From contig NZ_BILX01000056.1 in the NCBI RefSeq assembly GCF_004000785.1, positions 1 to 43,128 of the forward strand: DNA of 43,128 nt, given 5' to 3'. This document shows positions 35,042 through 43,128 of the stretch, one piece after another. The position numbers and the translations under genes were made by a program. The notes beneath the pieces are model-generated. The model was not told where the DNA came from, made no database searches, and saw only the letters and a program-made list of their open reading frames with translations. The stretch is from Paenibacillus ehimensis NBRC 15659. Its GTDB lineage: Bacteria; Bacillota; Bacilli; Paenibacillales; NBRC-103111. Position 1 is the stretch's first letter, and each line of letters starts with the position of its first letter.

Positions 35042-35794
35042 ATGCGCAAACCGATCATTGCAGGCAACTGGAAAATGTTCAAAACGGTAGGAGAATCGCT
35101 GGCCTTCGTCAGCGAGGTGAAGGGCAAGGCGGAAGCAGCGGGCGTTGAGAGCGTTATTTGCGCGCCGTTTACGAACCTTCCTGCCTTGGTAGAAGCGGTA
35201 AAGGGGACGACGCTGAAGGTTGGCGCTCAAAACCTGCATTTTGAAGACAGCGGCGCGTATACGGGCGAGATCAGCGGCGTGATGCTGAAAGATCTCGGCG
35301 TAGAGTACGTGATTATCGGGCACTCCGAGCGCCGGGCTTATTTTGCGGAAACGGACGAAACGGTAAACAAAAAAGTGCATGCGGCGTTCAAGCACGGCTT
35401 GACTCCGATCGTATGCGTCGGCGAGAAGCTGGAAGAGCGGGAAGCGGGCCAAACGAAAAGCGTATGCAAAGTGCAGACCGAAGCGGCGTTTGCCGGCTTG
35501 AGCGCGGAACAGGCGGCGAAAGTCGTCATTGCTTATGAGCCGATCTGGGCGATCGGCACGGGCAAATCGTCGACGGCAGCGGACGCGCAGGACGTGATCG
35601 GCTACATCCGCGAGCTGGTGGCCGGCTTGTATGGAGCCGAGACGGCAGCGGCGGTGCGGATTCAATACGGCGGCAGCGTGAAGCCAAGCAATATCGCCGA
35701 GTACATGCAGCAGCCGGACATCGACGGCGCGCTGGTAGGCGGAGCGAGTCTGGAGCCGGCATCCTACATCGATTTGATCAAGGGGGCCGAGTAA
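35042..35794 (+). CDS. tpiA: Triosephosphate isomerase
   Basis: The 250-residue barrel has AGNWKMFKT (catalytic Lys near 12), [10 protein letters not shown] with catalytic His near 96, and [11 protein letters not shown] with catalytic Glu near 168. It interconverts DHAP and glyceraldehyde 3-phosphate. Spacing is 13 nt after pgk, with AGGAGG overlapping the pgk stop. Confidence 0.96.
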   Translation: MRKPIIAGNWKMFKTVGESLAFVSEVKGKAEAAGVESVICAPFTNLPALVEAVKGTTLKVGAQNLHFEDSGAYTGEISGVMLKDLGVEYVIIGHSERRAYFAETDETVNKKVHAAFKHGLTPIVCVGEKLEEREAGQTKSVCKVQTEAAFAGLSAEQAAKVVIAYEPIWAIGTGKSSTAADAQDVIGYIRELVAGLYGAETAAAVRIQYGGSVKPSNIAEYMQQPDIDGALVGGASLEPASYIDLIKGAE

Positions 35795-35795
35795 C

Positions 35796-37340
35796 ATGGC
35801 CAGACCGAAACCGGTAGCACTGATCATTCTGGACGGCTTCGGCCTTCGCGGCGAAACGCAGGGCAATGCGGTAGCACAGGCGAAAAAGCCGAATTACGAC
35901 CGGTATTGGAGCCAGTTTCCGCATACGACACTGACCGCTTGCGGCGAAGCGGTCGGGTTGCCGGAAGGACAGATGGGCAACTCGGAAGTGGGCCATCTCA
36001 ACATCGGCGCCGGACGGATCGTGTATCAGGACTTGACGCGGATTTCCAAATCGATTCGCGAAGGCGAGTTTTTCGAGAACGAAACGATTCTGGGAGCGAT
36101 CCGGCATGCCCGCGAGAACGGCAAAAAGCTCCACTTGTACGGACTGCTGTCCGACGGCGGCGTACATAGCCATATCGCACACCTGTTCGCCCTTCTGGAA
36201 ACGTGCAAAAAGGAAAATTTCCACGAAGTATACATTCATGCGTTCCTGGACGGCCGCGATGTGGCGCCGGACAGCGCCGTGAGCTATATGGAGCAGCTGC
36301 AAAACAAAATTGCGGAGCTTGGCGTCGGACATATCGCAACGGTGCAAGGGCGGTATTACGCCATGGACCGCGACAAGCGCTGGGAGCGTACGGAGAAGTC
36401 GTACCGCGCGATGGTATACGGAGATGGACCGTCCTTTGAGGACCCGATGAACGCCATCAAGGAATCGTACGTCCGTTCCGTATTCGACGAGTTTGTCATG
36501 CCGACGGTGATCGTGAAGAAGGACGGAACGCCTGTCGGCTTGGTAGAGTCCGGCGATGCGGTCATCTTTTTCAACTTCCGGCCGGACCGGGCCATCCAGC
36601 TGTCGCAGGTGTTCACCAACAGCGACTTCCGCGGCTTCGATCGTGGGGACAAGTGGCCTAAAGATCTGCACTACGTCTGCCTGACCCTCTTCAGCGAAAC
36701 CGTGGGCGGCTACGTTGCGTATAAACCGAAGAATCTGGACAATACGCTCGGCGAGGTGCTGGTTCAGAATAATCTGAAGCAGCTTCGCATTGCGGAGACG
36801 GAAAAGTATCCGCACGTCACGTTCTTCTTCAGCGGCGGCCGCGACGTCGAGCTCCCGGGCGAAACGCGTATCCTCATCAACTCGCCGAAGGTAGCGACGT
36901 ATGACCTGAAGCCGGAGATGAGCGCTTACGAGGTGGCGGAAGCGGCGGTGAAGGAGATCGAGGCCGAGCGTCAGGACGTGATCATCCTGAACTTTGCCAA
37001 CCCCGACATGGTCGGACACTCCGGTTTGCTGGAGCCGACGATCAAAGCCATCGAAGCGACGGACGAGTGCCTCGGCAAAGTCGTCGACGCCATTCTGGCG
37101 AAGGGCGGGGTCGCACTGATTACGGCCGACCACGGCAACGCCGATATTGTGACGAATCCGGACGGCTCGCGCAACACCGCACATACGACGAATCCGGTCC
37201 CTTTCATTGTGACCGACAGTCGTGTTACACTAAGAAACGATGGCATTTTGGCGGATATCGCCCCGACGATGCTCGAGCTTCTGGGCTTGACGCAGCCGGC
37301 AGAAATGACCGGTAAATCGATCGTTGCAGCACGCGGTTAA
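35796..37340 (+). CDS. gpmI: Phosphoglycerate mutase, 2,3-bisphosphoglycerate-independent
   Basis: The 514-residue metalloenzyme has LIILDGFG (metal Asp), the catalytic serine in [17 protein letters not shown] (about residue 62), [10 protein letters not shown], and C-terminal metal sites [12 protein letters not shown] and [11 protein letters not shown]. It converts 3- to 2-phosphoglycerate with manganese. It starts 1 nt after the tpiA stop. Confidence 0.96.
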   Translation: MARPKPVALIILDGFGLRGETQGNAVAQAKKPNYDRYWSQFPHTTLTACGEAVGLPEGQMGNSEVGHLNIGAGRIVYQDLTRISKSIREGEFFENETILGAIRHARENGKKLHLYGLLSDGGVHSHIAHLFALLETCKKENFHEVYIHAFLDGRDVAPDSAVSYMEQLQNKIAELGVGHIATVQGRYYAMDRDKRWERTEKSYRAMVYGDGPSFEDPMNAIKESYVRSVFDEFVMPTVIVKKDGTPVGLVESGDAVIFFNFRPDRAIQLSQVFTNSDFRGFDRGDKWPKDLHYVCLTLFSETVGGYVAYKPKNLDNTLGEVLVQNNLKQLRIAETEKYPHVTFFFSGGRDVELPGETRILINSPKVATYDLKPEMSAYEVAEAAVKEIEAERQDVIILNFANPDMVGHSGLLEPTIKAIEATDECLGKVVDAILAKGGVALITADHGNADIVTNPDGSRNTAHTTNPVPFIVTDSRVTLRNDGILADIAPTMLELLGLTQPAEMTGKSIVAARG

Positions 37341-37361
37341 CCCTTTTGCAAAATGGATTAA

Positions 37362-38678
<1,317 letters not shown>

Positions 38679-38737
38679 GTTTGCAGTTGTAAAGTACACG
38701 GTTTTCATAATAAAATAACCGTCAGGCGGTATTGTTT

Positions 38738-38751
38738 TTGACGAACGTCAA
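38738..38751. promoter_or_regulatory. Perfect TTGACG-AA-CGTCAA palindrome
   Basis: A 14-bp perfect palindrome lies in the 112-bp gap between eno and the M50-like gene, 39 bp before the start of the latter. It has the form of an operator half-site pair; no known regulator was matched. Confidence 0.4.
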
Positions 38752-38790
38752 TCCTACAACGACGACTGACACTCACCCGGAGGGGATCAC

Positions 38791-39501
38791 ATGAGTAATT
38801 TGTTAAAGACCGTATTTTTCTTGATTTTATCGGCCTTTCTTACGCATTTGATCCCCTTCAGTGATTATTTTCGCAATCTTGATACGATGATTCACGAGTT
38901 CGGCCATGCCATCGTGACGTTGGCGCTTTCCGGCAAAGTGATGTACATCGAGCTGTTCGCGAACCATAGCGGCGTGACGTATTCGCAGGTAACGAGCCGG
39001 TGGAGTCTCCTACCGATTGCGCTGGCAGGGTATACGACGGCCTCCTTGTTCGCGTTCTTCCTGTTCCGGATGCGTGCCAGCGGTAAGCAGCGGCTTGGAT
39101 TGCAGGTGATGACAGCGATCGCCATCGTGGCACTTGTCTTGTTCGTGCGCAACGAGTTCGGAATTTTCTGGCTGTTGGGCTTCATTATCTTAAATACGAT
39201 GATGCTGGCGTTTATGCCGCGCTGGCTCAGCGATCTGTATTACCTGCTGCTGGCGTTCCTGACGCTGGAAGAGTCGGTTTTCGGACCGTTCTCGTTGATC
39301 CTGTATGCCTGGAACGATCCGGCGAAGGCCGGCGATGCGACGAACCTCAGTCTGGTGACTCCGATTCCGGCCATCGGATGGGCCATGCTGTTGACGCTGT
39401 TTTCCCTATGGTGCGCGGTGCGGGCGCTGAAATGGTTTCTCACCGGACGCAAAGCGTCACGTTCTCCTCGGCCCGCCTACCGGCAGCCGTTCGATGAGTA
39501 A
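38791..39501 (+). CDS. M50B-like membrane metallopeptidase family protein
   Basis: The 236-residue protein has about six hydrophobic segments and an HEFGH zinc motif (residues 35-39) after the first one, as in the peptidase M50B-like family. The second metal ligand typical of site-2 proteases is not obvious, so peptidase activity is uncertain. GGAGGGGATCAC precedes the ATG. It is followed by a terminator. Confidence 0.72.
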   Translation: MSNLLKTVFFLILSAFLTHLIPFSDYFRNLDTMIHEFGHAIVTLALSGKVMYIELFANHSGVTYSQVTSRWSLLPIALAGYTTASLFAFFLFRMRASGKQRLGLQVMTAIAIVALVLFVRNEFGIFWLLGFIILNTMMLAFMPRWLSDLYYLLLAFLTLEESVFGPFSLILYAWNDPAKAGDATNLSLVTPIPAIGWAMLLTLFSLWCAVRALKWFLTGRKASRSPRPAYRQPFDE

Positions 39502-39510
39502 AGATTTTGT

Positions 39511-39557
39511 AAAATACGCATGGACGATCCAACAGGATTTGTCAGTGCGTATTTTTT
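39511..39557 (+). terminator. Terminator after the M50-like gene
   Basis: AAAATACGCA (39511-39520) pairs with TGCGTATTTT (39546-39555), followed by T. The 3' arm overlaps the spacer of the secG promoter. Confidence 0.7.
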
Positions 39558-39567
39558 GTGGTATACT
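39539..39567 (+). promoter_or_regulatory. secG promoter
   Basis: TTGTCA (39539-39544), a 17-bp spacer and TATACT (39562-39567), 55 bp before secG. The spacer carries the 3' arm and T-run of the preceding terminator. Confidence 0.7.
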
Positions 39568-39621
39568 AAGCATGCTGTCTATTTTCGGACAAGTCCGTTT
39601 ATTTTTGCAGGAGGTGGAATC

Positions 39622-39861
39622 ATGGAATTAGCATTGAAGATCATCCTGGTCATCGCTTCGCTTGGCTTGATTGCGGCCGTATTGCTGCAGCCGGGAAAAA
39701 GCGCAGGTTTGTCCGGTGCCATCTCCGGAGGGGCGGAGCATCTGTTCGGAAAGAAGAAGGCGCGGGGGCTGGAGCTGTTTTTGTCCCGTTTGACTATGGG
39801 TCTCGCGGTTGTATTCTTCGTCTTATCTTTGATTGTGGCGTACTTTGTAAAAGGCGCGTAA
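39622..39861 (+). CDS. secG: Preprotein translocase subunit SecG
   Basis: The 79-residue protein has two membrane helices (about 3-22 and 56-76) joined by a loop with LLQPGKSAGLSGAISGGAEH, the SecG hallmark. It aids SecYEG-driven export. GGAGGTGGAATC precedes ATG 39622; earlier in-frame codons lack a site. Order secG-esterase-rnr is standard in Bacilli. Confidence 0.95.
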   Translation: MELALKIILVIASLGLIAAVLLQPGKSAGLSGAISGGAEHLFGKKKARGLELFLSRLTMGLAVVFFVLSLIVAYFVKGA

Positions 39862-39874
39862 ACATAAAAAGGCG

Positions 39875-39907
39875 ACAGCAGGGGAATATTACTCCTGCTG
39901 TTTTTTT
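39875..39907 (+). terminator. Terminator after secG
   Basis: ACAGCAGG (39875-39882) pairs with CCTGCTGT (39894-39901), followed by seven T. It may be partial, since the esterase and rnr follow with no clear promoter. Confidence 0.85.
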
Positions 39908-39982
39908 GTAGCTTTTCACATGCTGCAGGAAGGAAGAGGCGGCCTTGACTATCCTGAACGGTGTGAGACGGAGGCGGGGCGC

Positions 39983-40786
39983 TTGAATCGCGTATATAGA
40001 ACAACGGAGCCTTTTCGGCTGGAAGGAGCTGGAGAGCTGGCCTCGACGCAGCTGCTGCTCATACACGGCTTCACGGGGTCCCCGTCGGAGCTTCGGCGGC
40101 TCGGCTATTATTTGAACGATCTGGGCTATACTGTTAATGCGGTTCTGCTGCCGGGGCATGGAACGACGCCGGAGGATATGATTAGAACCGGCCTCGACGA
40201 TTGGTCCGGCCATGTGCTGCACTGCTATGATACAATGGCCGCCGGCCGGGTTCATGGGGGCAAAATTGTGGCGATCGGTCATTCCATGGGAGGGCTGCTC
40301 GCTTTGGAGCTGGCGATGAAGCGAAGGCTTGACGGCGTGGTTTCGCTGGCGGCACCGATGTTTCTGTCCAGCCGGAAAACATCGCTGGCCCTATTGCTGC
40401 AGTATTTTATCAAATACGTTGAACGGAGACCGACGGCGGTTGCGCATCTGACGGAGGAAGCCTGTACATATGATAAGACGCCGGTCCGGTGCGTGGTCGA
40501 TCTTCGGAAGCTGATGAAGCTTGTCAAAGCGGGCTTGGGCCAAGTATCGGCGCCGTTATTTGTCGGGCAGGGAGAGAAAGACGGGATGGTTCTTCCGAAA
40601 AGCGCAGAGTACATTTACCGGCATGTCTCCTCGCTCGTCCGCCAAATCGAGTATTACCCCCATTCCTCCCATGGCCTGCTGCTTGACGAGTGGCGGGAAC
40701 GGGTATACGAAGATATATCCCGTTTTTTGGCGACGCTTGACCAGGTCGGGACATGGAAACAGGCGGTCATGGAACTTCAGACATAG
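39983..40786 (+). CDS. Alpha/beta-hydrolase carboxylesterase (Est30-like)
   Basis: The 267-residue hydrolase has the oxyanion segment [17 protein letters not shown], the nucleophile elbow [12 protein letters not shown], a late aspartate (GQGEKDGMV) and the catalytic histidine in [13 protein letters not shown]. It fits the Bacillus carboxylesterase found between secG and rnr, acting on short acyl esters or monoglycerides. The TTG at 39983 is chosen since GGAGG lies 8 nt upstream; ATG 39920 has no site and abuts the terminator. Confidence 0.82.
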   Translation: MNRVYRTTEPFRLEGAGELASTQLLLIHGFTGSPSELRRLGYYLNDLGYTVNAVLLPGHGTTPEDMIRTGLDDWSGHVLHCYDTMAAGRVHGGKIVAIGHSMGGLLALELAMKRRLDGVVSLAAPMFLSSRKTSLALLLQYFIKYVERRPTAVAHLTEEACTYDKTPVRCVVDLRKLMKLVKAGLGQVSAPLFVGQGEKDGMVLPKSAEYIYRHVSSLVRQIEYYPHSSHGLLLDEWRERVYEDISRFLATLDQVGTWKQAVMELQT

Positions 40787-40815
40787 GTTATAGAAAGAAA
40801 AGGCAGGTGAGAACA

Positions 40816-43128
40816 TTGATAACGCGTGAAGCTTTACTAGATTTTATGAAAGAGACGGCCTACAAGCCGATGACGTATCATGAGCTGGAGCAGCACTTTG
40901 TGCTGGAGAGCGCAGAGGAGTTCAAAGCATTCCTTAAGCTGCTCAATGAACTCGAAAATGAAGGACTTATTCTTCGTACGCGCAACGAACGGTACGGGGT
41001 GCCCGAGAGAATGAATCTGCTGCGCGGCAAGCTGCAGGCGCATGCCAAAGGCTTCGGCTTCCTCATTCCCGACGACCGGGATCATCCGGACGTGTACATC
41101 CATGCCAACGATATGGCGACGGCGATGAACGGAGATATCGTGCTCGTGCGGATCACTTCCAAGAGCCCGTCCGGCGGCCGGATGGAGGGCGAAGTGGTCC
41201 GGGTGGTCAGCCGGGGCAATACGCAGATCGTCGGTCTCTTCCAGTCCCATGAGGAGTATGCGTTTGTCATTCCGGACGATAAGCGGGTGGTGCGGGATAT
41301 TTTTATTCCGAAGGAATCGTTCGGCGGCGCCATGGACGGGCACAAGGTCGTCGTAAAAATCGTATCGTACCCGGAAGGGCGCGCGGCGGCGCAAGGCGAA
41401 GTGGTGGAGATTCTGGGGCATAAAAACGATCCCGGGGTCGATATTCTCTCAATTATCCGAAAGCACCAGCTGCCCGAAGCGTTCCCGGATGAGGTGATGG
41501 AAGAAGCGTCGGCTGTGCCGGAAGCGATCTCGGAAGAGGATCTGAAGGGCCGCCGCGATCTGCGCGGTAAGCGTATCGTCACCATCGACGGGGAAGATGC
41601 CAAAGACTTGGACGATGCCGTCAACGTGGAGCGGCTGCCGAACGGCAATTATGTGCTCGGCGTGCATATCGCCGACGTCAGCTATTATGTGCGCGAGGGC
41701 TCGCCGCTCGACAAGGAAGCGTACAACCGCGGGTGCAGCGTGTATTTGGTGGACCGGGTCATTCCGATGCTGCCGCACCGGCTGTCCAACGGGATTTGCT
41801 CGCTGAATCCGCAGGTGGATCGGCTTACGATGTCGTGCGAGATGGAATTCGACGCAGATGCGAATGTGGTGCGCCACGATATTTTTACAAGTGTGATCAA
41901 GACGAGCGAGCGGATGACGTACACGAATGTCCGCAAGCTGCTGACCGAGGAAGCGCCGGAACCGGAGCTGCTGGAGAAATATGCGTACCTGATGGACGAC
42001 TTCCGTCTGATGGAAGAACTGGCGATGAAGATGCGTTCGAAGCGGATGCGCCGCGGTGCGATCGATTTCGATTTTCAGGAATCGAAAATTTTGGTCGATG
42101 CGGACGGCAAGCCGACGGATATCGTGAAGCGGGACCGGACGATCGCCGAGATGATCATCGAGGAGTTCATGCTGGCGGCGAACGAGACGGTGGCGGAGCA
42201 TTTTCATTGGCTTAAAGTGCCGTTCCTGTACCGGATTCACGAGGACCCGGACGCGGAAAAGCTGCAGCATTTTATGGAGTTCATTACGAACTTCGGTTAT
42301 GTTGTCCGGGGCAAGGGCAATTCGGTGCATCCCCGGGCGCTGCAGACGCTGCTGGAGGAAATCAAGGGGACGAAGGAAGAAACGGTTATCAGCACGGTGA
42401 TGCTGCGTTCGATGAAGCAGGCGAAGTACGATTCGCAGAGTTTGGGCCATTACGGTCTGGCTGCGGAATTTTACTCCCACTTCACGTCGCCGATCCGCCG
42501 TTACCCCGACCTCGTCATTCACCGCGTCATTCGCGAGGTGCTGGAGAGCGGTACGCTCAGCGAAGCGCGGCACGAGTACTTGGCCTCGCGGATGGACGAT
42601 ATTGCCAAGCAATCGTCCGAGCGGGAGCGGGTGGCCGTCGATGCGGAGCGGGAGACCGAGGCGCTGAAGAAGGCCGAGTTCATGCTCGACAAAGTCGGCG
42701 AGGAGTTCGACGGCATCATCAGCAGCGTGACGAGCTTCGGGATGTTCGTAGAGCTGGAGAATACTGTGGAAGGACTCATCCGTCTATCCGATCTGACGGA
42801 CGATTACTACCACTTCCACGACGCTCAGCACGCGCTTATCGGCGAGCGCACGTCCAAAATTTATCGCCTCGGCGATGAAGTGAAGGTGCGCGTCTCGCGG
42901 GTGAACATGGAGGAGCATACCATCGATTTCGAGATGGTCGATATGAAGCCGCGACCGCAGAAAATGAGCTTGGTCGACGCGCTGAACGCCGTACGCAAGA
43001 CCAAACGCGCGGGTCGGGCAGGGAAAGCCGCCGCAGGCGGAGCGCGCGCCGGACGGAGCGAACGCGCCGGGAAGCGCGGCGCAGGCGGCAACGGGCGCGG
43101 GAAGGGCCCGGCAGCCGCGAAAACGCGC
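40816..43128 (+). CDS. rnr: Ribonuclease R (3' end outside the window)
   Basis: The 771 codons present encode an N-terminal HTH-like and cold-shock region ([15 protein letters not shown]), the RNB catalytic domain with the metal-binding [16 protein letters not shown] (about 256-271), [12 protein letters not shown] near 555-566 and an S1 domain ([20 protein letters not shown]). The last 40 residues are rich in Arg, Gly, Lys and Ala. The enzyme degrades structured RNA 3' to 5' and works with SmpB/tmRNA. It begins at TTG 40816 with AGGTGAG upstream. No stop codon occurs before the window end. Confidence 0.95.
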   Translation, partial: MITREALLDFMKETAYKPMTYHELEQHFVLESAEEFKAFLKLLNELENEGLILRTRNERYGVPERMNLLRGKLQAHAKGFGFLIPDDRDHPDVYIHANDMATAMNGDIVLVRITSKSPSGGRMEGEVVRVVSRGNTQIVGLFQSHEEYAFVIPDDKRVVRDIFIPKESFGGAMDGHKVVVKIVSYPEGRAAAQGEVVEILGHKNDPGVDILSIIRKHQLPEAFPDEVMEEASAVPEAISEEDLKGRRDLRGKRIVTIDGEDAKDLDDAVNVERLPNGNYVLGVHIADVSYYVREGSPLDKEAYNRGCSVYLVDRVIPMLPHRLSNGICSLNPQVDRLTMSCEMEFDADANVVRHDIFTSVIKTSERMTYTNVRKLLTEEAPEPELLEKYAYLMDDFRLMEELAMKMRSKRMRRGAIDFDFQESKILVDADGKPTDIVKRDRTIAEMIIEEFMLAANETVAEHFHWLKVPFLYRIHEDPDAEKLQHFMEFITNFGYVVRGKGNSVHPRALQTLLEEIKGTKEETVISTVMLRSMKQAKYDSQSLGHYGLAAEFYSHFTSPIRRYPDLVIHRVIREVLESGTLSEARHEYLASRMDDIAKQSSERERVAVDAERETEALKKAEFMLDKVGEEFDGIISSVTSFGMFVELENTVEGLIRLSDLTDDYYHFHDAQHALIGERTSKIYRLGDEVKVRVSRVNMEEHTIDFEMVDMKPRPQKMSLVDALNAVRKTKRAGRAGKAAAGGARAGRSERAGKRGAGGNGRGKGPAAAKTR

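Overview
The window reads as chromosomal core DNA from a moderately GC-rich Bacillota, most likely Paenibacillus or a close Paenibacillaceae relative. The evidence is Bacillus-type gene order (hprK-lgt-ppaX-yvoF, a hisZ-led histidine operon, yvcD-like TPR gene then trxB, rapZ-yvcK-whiA-HPr, clpP, cggR-gapA-pgk-tpiA-gpmI-eno, secG-esterase-rnr), strong AGGAGG ribosome sites, frequent TTG/GTG starts, a CtsR box and a CggR operator. The species cannot be fixed from sequence alone. No phage, IS element or CRISPR array is seen.

Layout. 1-4.3 kb, minus strand: a probable operon of a LarA-family nickel-pincer racemase/epimerase, a small membrane protein, a gluconate-2-dehydrogenase subunit-3-like protein and a GMC flavoprotein, then a thiamine-binding MTH1187 protein. 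4.5-7.9 kb: a PucR-type regulator, an MsmX/UgpC-type sugar ABC ATPase and a LysR regulator. 7.9-11.1 kb: hprK, lgt, ppaX and a hexapeptide acetyltransferase. 11.1-11.5 kb: a compact type I toxin-antitoxin locus (37-residue membrane peptide plus a convergent antisense RNA). 11.6-19.2 kb: hisZ-G-D-B-H-A-F-IE-J. 19.3-24.5 kb: a divergent PRPP synthetase, a TPR/HEAT/HTH protein, thioredoxin reductase and ROK glucokinase. 24.8-28.1 kb: rapZ, yvcK, whiA and an HPr-family gene. 28.3-30.2 kb: an exported copper-amine-oxidase-N-like protein. 30.4-31.1 kb, minus strand: clpP and tRNA-Arg(CCG). 31.4-38.7 kb: the cggR glycolytic operon. 38.8-43.1 kb: an M50-like membrane protein, secG, a carboxylesterase and rnr, which runs off the window end.

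How it fits together. Much of the window concerns central carbon flow and its control: glucokinase, triose-to-PEP glycolysis under CggR, HPr kinase/phosphorylase and its HPr-type substrate, YvcK and RapZ, a shared sugar-uptake ATPase, and PRPP supply beside the histidine operon that consumes it.

The least expected structure lies between genes. Two large imperfect palindromes (24613-24757 before rapZ; 33613-33771 between gapA and pgk) have the same architecture to the nucleotide: two 22-nt arms, a 21-nt loop, an 18-nt internal-loop strand and an identical CGGAGGTAC strand. Their paired bases differ by compensatory changes. A third, more diverged palindrome lies at 23273-23453. They look like members of a structured repeat or RNA family. 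Other points of note are the toxin mRNA whose two ends are complementary, an HPr at the crh position that keeps His15, and the LarA/GMC operon.
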